Part shown: positions 10,560-22,409 of the stretch, piece after piece
Layout: each line of letters opens with the position of its first letter
Numbering within the stretch: the first letter of the stretch is position 1
NCBI GenBank assembly: GCA_001599715.1
Contig: BCHU01000005.1
Location: 1,534,902 to 1,598,901, forward strand
Reading direction: 5' to 3'
DNA: 64,000 nucleotides
Source of the DNA: Phaeotremella fagi
Taxonomy: Eukaryota; Basidiomycota; Tremellomycetes; Tremellales; Phaeotremellaceae
Made by a program: the position numbers and the translations under genes
Notes under the pieces: generated by a model
The model's input: the letters and a program-made list of their open reading frames with translations, nothing else
Told to the model about the DNA's origin: nothing
Database searches by the model: none

Positions 10560-13426
10560 CTACTCTTCACTCTCCTCACGCATCTCAGCGAGACGGCGAC
10601 GCATAGCCTTCAGTATGGTCATCAGCTTCGAAATACAAAGAAACTAAACAATCACTCACCTTCTCAGTCTTCGTCGGTGGTACTTTTCTGCAGATCAACG
10701 CTCCAACCTGAATCTCCGTTAGTCGACTGAAAACACCCAACCCAACTCACCAAAGCCATCAATCCCCCGAACCTCAATACCCAAGCCACCCCGTTCTTAC
10801 TAGTTCTCTCACCTTCCACAAACCCAGAAGATTCTCCATCAGCAAGTTTGAAAATTACCGAAGCCACCACTGCGATCTACACAATTTGCAATTAATCTCT
10901 TTTGAAGCAAAGCGGATAAGTGGAAGTTGACGTACAATGAATTGAGGGAAAACAATTGCTAAATTATGAATACCCATCACGGTTCCACCAGCAACTGGAC
11001 CTGAACCTGAATATTCAACTCTATCACCTGCGTTTTCCACATCAGCAGTTGAGAAACTTCTAGTTAGTGGTGTCCGTTCATCAGGTCGACTTGGTGACGA
11101 AGGATTTGAGCGCCATGGACCTAAGGGAGTCGATGCTGCTCGTCCATGACGTGGTCTTGCTGATTGAGGACCATTTGGGTCGCGAGCTGGTGCAGTTCGG
11201 GATGACGTCTCTCGAGTTCGATTGGCTGCGTGGGCTTGATCGTCCATTTCTTTCAAGAACTGGGATATGAGCTTGGTTCAATTCTTATAACCTTACCTCC
11301 ATGATAATACTGTTCAAAAGGTGATTAGTGAGTGTATCATGCATCAAAGCTTGGCTTACGCAAAAGGTCTATACGTTGTTAGCAATTTCTCATCAGACTG
11401 GAAATAGACTTACACCCAACATGCAACAGCCCAACAGATACCCACAAGGGCAATAGCGATTGTTGCCTATGTCATATCAGATATCATATGAAAGTCTTTT
11501 GCAAGTAATGACCCACCTGCCAAACGGTTTTGATGAAGAAAGTAGAGAACATGATAAGTCCAAATAATACCAAAGCTGCCGTCCATATATTCCTCAACAT
11601 GAAAGGCACTGGTATCGAGTATCAGCATACTGTGAAAAGTAACCAAAGGGACTCACTAGTAGGTAACTTCAATGGACGACCTTCTCTAGCTGCCTCCGCT
11701 TTCCATTGTCTGACCATCTCCCTAATCCTCTCCATTTCAATATCATCCTCATCCTCACTATCGTCAGCATCCCCATCTTCACTCTGACCTAAGCTCTTCT
11801 TTTCATCGTTAGGTTTCAAAAGACGTTGATCACGAGCTGCAAGGTATGGTAGAAGTGTACCAGCGAAGATAGCCACTGATGTATTCCTTAGTTCATGGAA
11901 AGTACTTCGTCGAAAGGTTACTTACCAAAAGAATAGATTAACAGGGCAAGACTGCCGGCTCGAGTAGCTTTGTCGATATCGGGTTCATGTCCAATTTCTT
12001 GAGCCATCACCTCGGCTACCCAGGTGGTAGAATAGAAAAGGTAAGGGAACCAACCCATAAAGGCTGCAATTTGGACCTGAACAGTTGTCTGTCAGCTCTA
12101 AATCTACTTAATAATACTCTCGTAACTGACCAAGCAAACTCTTCGGACAGGTTTAGGAAGATGTAGAACAGCATCGTAAATTGTCCAAATGATATCACGT
12201 AATTTTCTGAGATTTTCAATCAGAAACCGTCTTAGAAACATCGACTTCTCTACCACTCACGATTTCCTTTCACCAAAGATACTTTCTCTTTCCTCCTCCT
12301 CGTTCGTCCAACAAGTAATCCAAACAGTAACGACCAAAAGTATTAAAGCGACTATACAAACTTTTCTAAACTGTCCACCACCAACTAAACGGATGATCGG
12401 GAAATGACTGAGATTTAAAAATCCCATTGTGAAACCGACAATATTTCCTACGTGATTGAATCTACCGTGCCAGGCGTTTGCTGATGCTAGTTGTTCACCT
12501 GGTGTGATATCTAGAACGAGATTACGGAGAGAAGCTTGAAGACTGTTACTGTTAGCTTCTCGTCCTTGGCATTTGGACTCCATAGCAACTCACGCGTTGA
12601 GAGCGAAATCTAAACAGTAGAAACAGAACACTGCAATCCCAATAGCCGTATTCTTCACCTGTCACAATGTCAGCCATACCAATCAGAACAGTATACAAAT
12701 ACCGCCTACCAAAGACAGATATCTAGGATCCCAATCCCCCTGACCACCACCGAACAAATCCACAAAAGCTTTAGCGATAGGTTCAGTGAAAGCCAGTCCC
12801 AAACCGCTAAGAACCAGTAAAATGGTCGAAGCGACTATCCAATATCTTCTCCTAAATCTCGATAGAGATGAATCTGAGATCGCACCGATTAATGGTTGAG
12901 CTACTAGACCTGATATTGGCCCTGCTAACCAAACTAGCGAGGTTAGTTGTTCAGACAATCCTAGAGAGAGGAGGTAGGGTGTTCCGTAGCCTAACTCGCT
13001 GAAGGAATAGTTAATACATCGTGTAACGATTGTTGAAAGGGTTACTTACACGGTCCAAGCAATCTACGAATTTCATCAATTAAGATCCCTCCCAGATTTA
13101 AATAAATCAAAATTTAAAAAACCCACCTGACTCCCACCCATCGAAACCGTCAAAGCCATTAACCTCCAAGTCGACATCTTCCCACCTCTCTCCTTCTCCT
13201 TCTTCGTACCACCCTCACGTCCACGAGATCTACTCCTACTCCTACTCCCCTCACCAGATTCTTCTTCTACAGATGATAAATGCCATCCTGATCTTTGTGT
13301 TCGATTTGGAGCTGAATCAGTTTCTGGAACGGTCGGTTTCGGTGACGACCGGAGGAGCGAGGAGAGTGAGGTGTATTGATGTTTTGGTGTGGGTGTCGGT
13401 GAGGTGTTGGGAGATGTTGTTGACAT
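10560..13426 (-). CDS. SUT-type sucrose/alpha-glucoside H+ symporter (GPH family)
   Basis: Start ATG at 13426 (MSTTSPNTSP), stop at 10560 (RRRLAEMREESEE). A hydrophilic N-tail with an RSRSRSRG run precedes the first helix (MALTVSMGGSQ). Then come EQLTSLVWLAGPISGLVAQP and LIGAISDSSLSRFRRRYWIV, the conserved helix 2-3 signature of sucrose transporters, ASLRNLVLDITPGEQLASAN, and near the end GGTVMGIHNLAIVFPQFIV, again typical of this family. Before the last two helices lies a ~90-residue Ser/Arg/Pro-rich loop. Twelve membrane helices are expected at the plasma membrane, for proton-coupled uptake of sucrose or maltose. The closest functional reference is fission-yeast Sut1. Many short introns split it. 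Confidence 0.88.
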
Positions 13427-13781
13427 TTTTGTTTGGTGTTGAAGATGACGTTCTACTTGTAAATTCTTTTATGGATTTTTGTAGAAGAACGAACAAAGGA
13501 GCAGGTAGAAACGTGCCAGTAATTTGGGATTTGACTTGGCTGTAAGAGTTTGTAGTATGACGTTGTTGCTTTTGCTCGTTTTCTCGTTACCGTGTAGTGG
13601 CTACAAATGATCGCGTCTCAATTCAATTCTAGTGTCAAGTAGTTCAATTCCAAGATCACCTCTTCTCTTCCTTGTTGATGTCTATCGTTCAAATCAATCG
13701 ATTCCTGAACAAAACATCATATGATACCAATGAAAACAAATGCAATGCATGAAACCTCCCCAAATTCAATCGCGACATCCA
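13427..13781. other. Intergenic
   Basis: Promoter of the sugar transporter and 3' flank of the glucosyltransferase. No gene seen. Confidence 0.5.
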
Positions 13782-15352
13782 TCAATTATCCGACTTGACC
13801 GCCTCACCAGACGGTAACACTTTATATCTCTGACCTCTCCAAACGACTACATCACCCGCCATAGCATATAACCAAATCGGCAAAGCCAAAACCTCTCTTA
13901 CACCCCAAGCCAAAATAAAAATTAAACTAGAAGAAGGTGGACCGACGTTTTTCACATTTGTTGATAAACTCTTTCTAACGCTCAAATCGACTGTTAACCA
14001 AAGAACCATGTGGACTATCCAAATCGCCCATATCGTTGCACCTAACAATCGAGATATTGCCCATGAACCGTATAGACCACAGATGATAGATTCAGTGAAC
14101 GGTTCAGCGAGAGTTGCAGCGAATGTCATCGATTTTCGTACCCTTATCCAACGAATTCGACGAGATATATAACCTTGTATTGTCAGTGCCCCAAGGAAAT
14201 CTAGAGCTACATCAGATGTCATAGAATGTGTTAGGTTGAGTTCGTGCCATATTGACAGTGCGATCATGTTATCTTCTGCTAGGAATGGTGCGAAACCGGC
14301 AAGTCCTTTTGGTGGGTTGAGAGATTGTTTGAGTGTCGGCGAAGGCGTAGTCAGAGATTCAACGTTGGTTTTGGAATACAGGTTCGCCTTTCCAACAACA
14401 CAGGATTCGATTTTCGTAGCATTCTAAGATAGTGATCATTGAGAATTTCCTGTTGAGTAGGTGGAATCACTCACAATAGCCAAATACATCTTTGCATGAG
14501 TCGTATTCAAATACGCTTGTTCAATCAAACTCCCCCAAGTCTTCTGATAAACGATAGCAAAGGGGACTTGATGAATCAAACCAACCTCACCAGCCTGTGG
14601 AGGTTTCCTGGATCCACTCGATAACGTTGATTCTAGATCATCGACAGAACCGAATGGTTGATCCAAGAATGCATCCACTGCACGACCCAGTGTTCCAGGT
14701 AAAACAGCAATTGTAACGTCAATCACCCAGAGGAGATCGTATTGAGCTTCTTTAAATGGTAACATTAGATTATTGACTTTTGGGTTAACACCGATAATCT
14801 CATTGTCTGTAAACTAATCAGCGAATTTCAACATAAAATCAAGATTGGTCATACTGATGATAATTCTAGCCGATATCTCTGGGTATTTCTCCATGATCAT
14901 CCTCACTACCGGTAAAGCTTCATCATTTTCATCCTGAACAGCGAAGAGGACTTCGAATTTTGGATAATCGAGTTTCATAACTGATTCAAGGGTGTTGTAC
15001 ATGTTGGTGTCCAACCCACATAAAGGTCTGATGATTGATACACCGGGGACCGAGGTTGATGGTAGACTATCTAGACGTGATGGAATGGATTTCCCACTAT
15101 AACGGTTTTGACTGTGCAATTATCAGAGTGTCAGTAAGAGTCATGTCTTCAAGTGTGAGTTCTATGAACATGGTACTCACGCAGTTCTCCATCCAAGAAG
15201 ACATACTGCCCAGATGAAACACCAACAGGCGAAGAGAACAAGTGCTGCAACGAATGAGAACACGCCTTCTAAGTAAAGTCAGTTGAATTTTCATCCTGAA
15301 TATAGGTAGATTTATAGCTTAATGAACAACGTAAATACTCACCTTGTGCCAT
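13782..15352 (-). CDS. Ceramide glucosyltransferase (GT21)
   Basis: Start ATG at 15352; a 10-nt first coding exon (MAQ) is spliced to a hydrophobic signal-anchor (FSFVAALVLFACWCFIWAVC). Exon 3 gives GVSIIRPLCGLDTNMYNTLE and LDYPKFEVLFAVQDENDEAL, the nucleotide-binding start of family GT21. Later exons give NPKVNNLMLPFKEAQYDLLW and GTLGRAVDAFL, then ISRRIRWIRVRK, the (Q/R)xxRW catalytic motif. C-terminal membrane helices follow; the stop is at 13782. The enzyme transfers glucose from UDP-glucose to ceramide at the Golgi, making glucosylceramide; in Cryptococcus neoformans the homologue (GCS1) is needed for growth at neutral pH and virulence. It is divergent to the Maf gene, with 160 bp between starts. 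Confidence 0.93.
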
Positions 15353-15512
15353 AATGTTAAGTTGATTTTAATAACAACACGAATCAAGAAAGAAGGACGA
15401 AGAAAGTCAAATGATGTTTACGAGGTTGAACTCGACTTTTGATTTTGCCTCCACTTTTATTTTGATTTCTTCGTCTTCAACAACCAGCATTAAGCCTTTG
15501 TATCCATTAACA

Positions 15513-16615
15513 ATGTCAACCAAACGTCCATCCCCAGTATTGAAGCACGCCTTGGATCTCCCGATATTCCGTAAACTCGCAGACAAAAGGGTGGTGTTAG
15601 CATCAGCTAGTCCAAGACGTAAAGATATCCTAGAGACCGCTGTAAGTCCAACCCAATCATTTATCTCGCTAAAATCGAATGAACAGGGATTCAAACCTGA
15701 GATCATTCCTTCAACTTTCGAAGAGAATCTACCGAAATCTGCTTATGCGGGACATTACGCTGATTATCCAATTGCTACGGCGGCTGAGAAGGTTTGTATA
15801 TGATTTGAGGGGACACTGACGAAAGGCTTTAGAAGTTTATGAGAGATTGATCAAATTGGATGATAGAGATCCTGCTGATTTGGTTATAAGTGGTAAGTAC
15901 CTCGTATATCTGTCCGGGATGTGGGTATCACTCACAAGTTCTGGTAGCTGATACGGTGGTCATATTCCCTCCTGAGAAAGATTGTGAGGAGGGTGGTGAT
16001 TCGCAAGGCGAAACTTCTGAAATCTTGGAAAAACCCGCATCGAAAGCTGAGCAGGTGAGTGTTATTCTTAATTTCAATTATATTGATTTTGGGGTAGATA
16101 TTGATGGAACTCATATTAGACTCGTTCTTTACTGGCAATGTCGGGGAGAAGATGTGAGATCGTAACAGGCGTGACGATCATTTACCCAACACTAGAAGCT
16201 CCTGGTTACAAGATACAGTGAGTATATCGTGTATCAGACCATAAATCATAACCTGACTCTTGATCTCAGATCAATATCCAGTTCAACGATTCTAACATTC
16301 TACGAAAACTCGGTTAGTGATAAGCCAGATGCATGGTGCCCAACTAACGCTGAAATTCGATTTTAGAGAGAAACGATAGAAGCCTATGTGGCAAGTAATG
16401 AAGGGATTGATCGAGCTGGTGGATTCGCAGCTCAAAGTCTTGGTGGGATATTAGTTGAGAAAGTTGAAGGTAGTTTCGATAATGTTGCTGGGTAATTTCG
16501 TCATCTCCTCCAATTCGGTTTTTTTGGGCTGACTAGGTGATTCAGTTTCCCCTCATCGATGTTCTGGAGATGGTTATCCGATCTCAACGCTGATGGTATG
16601 TTCGATGAGATGTAG
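15513..16615 (+). CDS. Maf/ASMTL-like nucleoside triphosphate pyrophosphatase
   Basis: The Maf signature is clear: KRVVLASASPRRKDILE, then GFKPEIIPSTFEENL, ISADTVV across an intron, SGRRCEIVTGVTI, and RAGGFAAQSLGG near the C-terminus. Proteins of this family hydrolyse non-canonical or canonical pyrimidine/modified nucleotides to monophosphates and act as house-cleaning enzymes. Six or seven short introns split the gene; the stop TAG ends at 16615. I chose ATG 15513 (context AACAATGTC, giving MSTKRPSPV); an in-frame ATG at 15411 would add 34 hydrophobic, Ser/Thr-rich residues but would leave only 58 bp to the divergent glucosyltransferase start. A mitochondrial isoform from 15411 is possible but unproven. 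Confidence 0.9.
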
Positions 16616-16671
16616 GAGAGTGGATTGTAGATGATGCTGTAGGATTCAATATACATATGATAGACTGTCCC

Positions 16672-18018
16672 TCATAACACTACCTCCCTCTCCTCCACTG
16701 CTATGACGACTTTTCTTTTTTCGTACACTGCATATACTTCTTCTTGCTCCAAGTATCTTCCTCCGGCTTTCAATCCAACTTGTGCTACCATCAATGGATC
16801 CTGACGATGATCTGAATCCGGTGTTGACTGTATGGGAGTCAAAGTGTAGATGACTTCCAAAGCTGATAAGACACCTCCATAAGCGGACGAGATACCTTTT
16901 CGTCAGTGTCACGATAGTTGATGGGACGCCTACCTGTATCGATAATTATGATAGAAGCGTTACATCTGTGGACGATCTTCTCGAAATCCGGTGTATGACC
17001 CTATAAACCATTTCAGTTTGAAAAATTCAACTTCCACTCACCCCAATGATCCTCTTGACACCCAATTTCTCTTTCAATTCATCAGCCCAACGACAAACCA
17101 CTGAATCATCTTGATTTTCAGCTAATCCCCTCCACCAAAGTGGACCACCTCCGTCATATAATTCAGATTCCTCTTGGGTATGACCAGCTGGAAGTCCACG
17201 ATAAGGATTCGGTGGATGAGGTAAAGCCAAAGGTTTGGTTAATGCTTTATTGAGAAGACTTTTCCCTAGACTGTTGATCTTCTCTGGATAGGGTGTAAGA
17301 TTTGGATAAGATGGTCGAAGAGATCCATGGGTAAAGGAGAGTTTTGGGGAGTGGTCGAAAGGTGATAAAGGAACTAATGCTGATACAGAATAACTTTTTG
17401 TCAGACGTGTCATTTGAGGTGGGATCTTACTTTGCTAACCATTCTTGACCAAGCCAACCATCAAGTGATAAAGCCTCTAAACGAGATTCAGTAGATCCAA
17501 AATGTTTGATATCAGCTTGTGTAACATATCTTTGATGTCAGTTATGAATCCCAAAATATGACCTACCGCCAATCACCAATAGCATTCATAACTTCATGAT
17601 TACCAAGTATACTAACAACTTTACCACCTGCATCATCAGCTTGTGATCTGAGTGATTGCATCAGTTTATAAATGTCAAGAGCGTAGGTTCCTCGATCTAC
17701 TATATCTCCAGTTTGGACTAGGATGTCTGTACCACCTATCCAGGTCGAGGTGTCGTCTATGATTTTAGCCATACGAAGGACCTTTTTAGCATTCTGTATA
17801 TCTAGATATGTTATCAATGTCAGTGCTAAGTTGCAGGTGAAGCTGAAGGGGACCTTACCACCATGCAAATCCCCCACGGCAACTAATCTTTGCCTAAAAG
17901 CGTGAGAGGGAGGTGGAACACTGGGCTCCGTTGTATTCGAATTTGACTTTGGACGAAGTACCAGCCATATCAGAGCTATGGCTAGTAGTATAACGAATAT
18001 CTGAGCTCTTGAGAGCAT
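16672..18018 (-). CDS. Shewanella-like (SLP/Shelph) membrane-anchored metallophosphatase
   Basis: Start ATG at 18018. Residues 5-22 (AQIFVILLAIALIWLVL) form an N-terminal membrane anchor. The PPP metallophosphoesterase core follows: VAVGDLHGG, an intron, NAKKVLRMAKIID, TDILVQTGDIVDRG and VVSILGNHEVMNAIGDWR, then a long insert (THGSLRPSYPNL, GPLWWRGLAE) and a late exon with GHTPDFEKIVHRCNASIIII-type metal ligands. The GD-HG, GDxxDRG and GNHE boxes supply the two metal ions. The WIGG-T-DILVQTGD context and GNHEVMN are typical of bacterial-like SLP phosphatases rather than PP1/PP2A. It is probably a type II protein of the ER, vacuole or secretory pathway, with the catalytic domain outside the cytosol. 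Substrate unknown. Divergent to the methyltransferase gene. Confidence 0.82.
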
Positions 18019-18165
18019 TTTATTGAAGAAGAAAAAGCCTGAAGTTGAAATGAAATTGGTTAAACCAACTCAACTCGTTCGACTTCCATCGGAAGTTACA
18101 GCTGAATTTCCTTTGTTCTACCTATCCGTTTTCAGTTGATTGATTCATTCTCAACAATCAACAAA

Positions 18166-19337
18166 ATGCTACATCCAGCTATAATATTCATAGCCAGTCT
18201 ACCATTAATATTCAGACTTGTACAGCTAGTCCTACCAGAAACTTTCTTCGAACCATACACCTATTGGAGCTCTGTTGAACTTAACCGAAGACCTGGTGAT
18301 GAGGTCGTCAGGACGCAATGGATGAATATGGGATACTGGGACGGTACTGAGGATTTCGTTGAAGCTAACGAGGGTAGGACTTAACTTTTACTTAATATCT
18401 GATGCTTGGGAATGAAGAATGCTCATACCCTATCTTACAGCTCTTGCACGAAATTTATTGAAATTCGCTGATGCTAAACCTGGAGGATCGGTGTTAGGTA
18501 AGTATATGAACAGCACGACAACATGTCTAATCAAACTCAGATATTGCCCATGGACCTGGAGAATCTTTAGGTGCATATGTCTTAACAAGTTAAAGCTCTT
18601 CAACTGACAGATCCCAAGCTCTGCATTTATCCCAAACCCCACCCCCGACTCATCTCCACGCTTTGACATCAAGAAAATCAGATACTGAATCGGCAAAAAC
18701 ATTGATTCAAGATCGATACCCAGATTCCAAAACTTCTTTGGAATGGTACACTTCCTCAGCGAGTTATAGAGAAGGGAAAGATCATGATCATCCTCTGAAT
18801 CCGATGAAAGGGTTTCTGGGTAAATCAAGTTCACAACAGGTATCATGGGATGAGGATTTGGACGAGGACACCGAAGAAGAGATCAAAGAGACTGGACCAC
18901 CACCTTATGATCTGATCTACATCCTCGACGGAATCTATCATTTCCCACCCTCCCTTCCCCATTTCCTTTCAAAAGCTCTCCCAACCCTAAAACCGAATGG
19001 TGTAATCGTATACACAGATATTCTACCCCCACAAAATCTATCAGCAATCTTACGTTTGGTCTTACCACCGCTACTTGGTGTACCACCTAGAAATCTGGTA
19101 GCTGACCGAGGTAGATCATTGGACGAATATAAAAGTGGTTTGGAACATATAGGATTTACGTCGGTTGAAATACAGGATTGGTCGAAGAATGTTTGGCCTG
19201 GTTTTGGTGGGTTTTTGAAAAGTAAAGGTGGCGTTTGGTGGATTGTTGGGAAAGCTGTGGAAGCAGCGGAGAGGAGTGGATGGAAGTTCGTTGCGGTTAA
19301 AGCTTTGCGGCAGGACAGTGATAAGTCTGTTAACTGA
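18166..19337 (+). CDS. Membrane-anchored SAM-dependent methyltransferase-like protein with a frame break
   Basis: ATG 18166 opens a hydrophobic N-terminus (MLHPAIIFIASLPLIFRLVQ), then a conserved segment TQWMNMGYWDGTEDFVEANE. Exons at about 18441-18497 (ALARNLLKFADAKPGGSVL) and 18541-18570 (DIAHGPGESL) carry the SAM-binding motif I. The last exon to 19337 has PYDLIYILDGIYHFPPSLPH, LKPNGVIVYTDILPP and a membrane-associated tail, as in small fungal class I methyltransferases. The frame ending at 18570 cannot be joined by any GT-AG intron to the frame used from about 18612 onward: every acceptor before 18612 (18589, 18595, 18610) leads to a TGA at 18664. This may be an assembly indel or a real lesion. 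Substrate unknown. Confidence 0.7.
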
Positions 19338-19666
19338 TTTCTAGATTCAGGTATTGCAGTAGTATGTCTATGTCAATGTCACAATCTGGAGAATTTTCAT
19401 TCACTTAAAACCAGACCTTCCATTACACTTCAACAGCAAAGAAATTCAGCGTTAGAAAGTCTAGCACCATCGCATTCAGACTCAACTCGACATGAAAGGT
19501 AGAACGTCTCTTTTTTTTGAAAGGGTGGCATTTGGACTTCGTCATGTCGAAAGGAGGTGGAATTTGACTGAACGAGTATTTCAGAATACCCGCATGAAGA
19601 ATTCCTAGTTATACCTCCTTCAAATTTTCAGTTTCACCATTTCAACAATCATCAAATCACTTCAGT
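19338..19666. other. Intergenic
   Basis: 3' flank of the methyltransferase gene and promoter of the small gene at 19667. Nothing else seen. Confidence 0.5.
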
Positions 19667-20113
19667 ATGTCAACATCAGATCCAGTCGTCGAAGAAGACG
19701 TAGCTAGGGCCTTAAACACCTACAACACCTTCTCAGATCTCCGTTCATTTTGCGAAATGAATAAAGATTCCACAAACGAGTGGCAAGCTGCTTTCGAATT
19801 CAAAATCAAACAAACTCTCACTCGCATGTTCGATCATGTCCAGAAAGCTTCTTCACTAATTATCAACCAATCCCAAGACCCAAAATCCTATTCGAGATAT
19901 ATGTCAAGCCTCAATGAGTCTCACAAAACCGCTTCCCTTCTTTTGTATGGAGTAAAAGGCCAAAAGTTGAGTGATGTAAACTGCGAGGAATTAGATTCTG
20001 GGGTTGAAGAGTTTTGTGATGAGTGGTTGGGAGTCGTTGAAAATTCAGAGTTTGTAAGATTCTGGGGAAAAGAAGAACCGTCTCATTGGAATATTAGAAC
20101 TATGGGCAATTGA
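19667..20113 (+). CDS. Small hypothetical protein, 148 aa, intronless
   Basis: A single exon with good start context (CAGTATGTC) encodes a soluble, acidic, probably all-helical protein (VARALNTYNTFSDLRSFCEM, FKIKQTLTRMFDHVQKASSL). It ends in a Trp-containing acidic tail (EFCDEWLGVVENSEFVRFWG). There is no signal peptide, membrane helix or motif I recognise. It lies between the methyltransferase gene and the 3' end of RAD18. Like the 332-aa gene near the left edge it lacks introns, which is uncommon here. It is probably a lineage-specific gene; function unknown. Confidence 0.6.
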   Translation: MSTSDPVVEEDVARALNTYNTFSDLRSFCEMNKDSTNEWQAAFEFKIKQTLTRMFDHVQKASSLIINQSQDPKSYSRYMSSLNESHKTASLLLYGVKGQKLSDVNCEELDSGVEEFCDEWLGVVENSEFVRFWGKEEPSHWNIRTMGN

Positions 20114-20585
20114 TTTTGTAATTTACGAGTAGAGGATGTATGCTTAGTGGGTTGGACAAAGGATTGTTGGCCAATGACATGCTACATACTCATACTCCTG
20201 AAATTCAAACACAGCATATCGTTGGTGTTCAGGTCCGGAGAGTCGAAGACTCGATACATCCCTTCAATAGACTGTTCGTACTATTGTCTGACCTTCTGAT
20301 ATCAGAGACTCATTGGATGTAAGACTGACAGACTGCTTAGAAATACTGAAAAATCAAATACTGGGCATGGTCTCACCGCCACACATTTTTTATATAACTC
20401 TCTAAGGGTTCGACAACTGATGATGCATGGGATGACGGTTGCTATAAGCTATAATGTATGAATTGATCGTTCAGAAACATATGAGATGGTGTTACATACA
20501 GTCGAAGCTAGAAACGTATGATGAATGAATAAACTCGGGAATAAATGATTTTGAAATTTACTCTGTTAAATCTTCCTCGACAAGC
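20114..20585. other. Convergent intergenic region
   Basis: This lies between the 3' ends of the small gene and RAD18. A short plus-strand frame at 20140-20322 has no ATG context or family resemblance. No gene called. Confidence 0.5.
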
Positions 20586-21964
20586 TCAATCTATCTCGAT
20601 AACGTTCTCCTTAGCCGCTCTCTTTTCTCGCTCAATAATCCCCCTCCTCAATTTATCAAATTCACTCTCATTCGCCTTTGCATACTTCTCTTTCCCCTGC
20701 TTAGTCTTGAAAATCTCATCAGCATCATCTTTGCCCTTTGCTTTATCCCTTTTTCTCGCTTGTTCAATTTCATTCAGTTGAGCCCTGAGCGCTGAAAGGG
20801 ATTTGGGATGGGATGTATCGAGATTTGAATTAAATAGTATGATCCATTCTTGAACCCTTTGTTCGAGTGATAATTTGTCTCCTGCTGTGGGAAGTGAATA
20901 TTCCTGTCAAGACGATCAGTTTATATTCAACTAAGAGTTCTTCACTCACGTTAAGAATGGCTTTTAGATCTGCCGGGGTCGCTAGGGCATAATTCGGTTT
21001 TTTGATACGTTTCATGGGAACCCTTCGGGAGCCAATCAATCCTGGTTTCCTCCTTCAACAACAACAGAATACTCACTCTTTCCCTTTCCCTCCCCCACCA
21101 GCCCCAGCAAAAACCCTCTTCCAATCAGCTTTTTGATTCCCGGTAGCACCTTTCAAAGCACCCATTTTTGGTTGAGGTTTCGGACATCCTCTCTCTATAT
21201 GCATGGGTATGGCCGATATCGATAATCTAACGGAACAGATGGGACATTCCGCTTCATCTGGTCAGTCAATCAAAGTGAGTAGGTGAAAAACGTTTGAACA
21301 ATGGGAGACAAATGTACCGTTCTCTGTTAATTCTTCAACATCATCTTCCCCGTCTATCTCCTGTTCAATTTCGTTGTCAGATCCGGGATCTATGACATCA
21401 GAGTCTACCAAATTGATAATATCTTCGCCTTTCACAGGACTGCGTGATTGTCGACGGACTCTCTTATTGCTAATTGAAGTCGATGAAGAAGCTTTAGAGT
21501 TTGGTTCAGGAGGAGGTCTTTTACGAATAGCAGTGGCAGTTGAAGGTTGAGTAAGGACTATCAATGAAGGTCTGAGAGGGTTTGATCAGTAAGTATTGGA
21601 AAGAACAAAGCCTTTTGATATTTACCTTGCCTGCTCCCATGCATCTGTAATCTCTTCCAGAGCTCTATTCCTCCTGATAGATCCTTCTCCAGCTACCTCA
21701 TTACAGACTGGACATTTTTTGAGATGTTCCAAAGATCCACGGATGCACTGCAGGAAATTTCAGATCAAGTACCGATCAATGGATGATCAAACTCACCAAC
21801 GAACAGAAAGAATGACCACAAGCTATGGAGACTGGACCATCGAAAAGCTCTTTACAGATTTGACAGATGACTGAATTATCTAACCTTGTGAATTGAGGGT
21901 AGTTTTTGGGAAACGGAGGTGGACCTAGATCAGCGTTGGCTAGAAGAGGATGTGAAAAATCCAT
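20586..21964 (-). CDS. RAD18: RAD18 postreplication-repair E3 ubiquitin ligase
   Basis: Start ATG at 21964 (MDFSHPLLANADLG), stop at 20586. An N-terminal C3HC4 RING finger spans the first intron: CQICKELFDGPVSIACGHSF then CSLCIRGSLEHLKKCPVCNE. A Ser-rich, basic linker follows (RKRPPPEPNSKASSSTSISN), then an acidic stretch and a Rad18-type UBZ zinc finger (ECPICSVRLSISAIPMHIER, next Cys in GCP). After that comes the SAP DNA-binding motif (NYALATPADLKAILNEYSLP) and a charged coiled-coil tail that would carry the Rad6-binding region. RING, UBZ4 and SAP in this order are diagnostic. With Rad6 it monoubiquitinates PCNA at stalled forks in the nucleus. Divergent to UTP20. Confidence 0.95.
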
Positions 21965-22409
21965 TATTGGTAACAGTGGCAAATGGTAATTTAAAGCATG
22001 AATTGGGGTTGAGGTGGGGTATGAGATTGAGTAGGAATTATTAGGAGATCAGAAGCGATAGTATTGATACAGATTTGTGGTTCTTGACGTCGATTGAGAG
22101 GATAAAATGGTAGTTGAATTGTTGAAATGAGATGAAAAAAATCTTGACAGGACCAAAAAAAAGGTAAATAAATCTGAGCATGATCTACGCGTATAAGAAA
22201 ACACGTGGTATCTCCTCGGCACCGTGGGAAACTTGTTTACATATTTCTGAAGACCGTTAAATGTTTTCTTGGGTTAAATTTTTCTCAATCTTCTAAAAAC
22301 TCAAATCAGTAAAATTGAATATTTACGCTCTCAATTATTGGATCAGGATTGTTATTAGACAATAAGAATTCTGTTCAGATATCTGAGATATCTGTTCATT
22401 TTCTGAAAG
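21965..22409. promoter_or_regulatory. Divergent promoter region RAD18 / UTP20
   Basis: 445 bp between two divergent ATGs, AT-rich near both genes with A/T tracts around 22130-22180 and 22260-22400. No specific factor site was identified. Confidence 0.5.
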
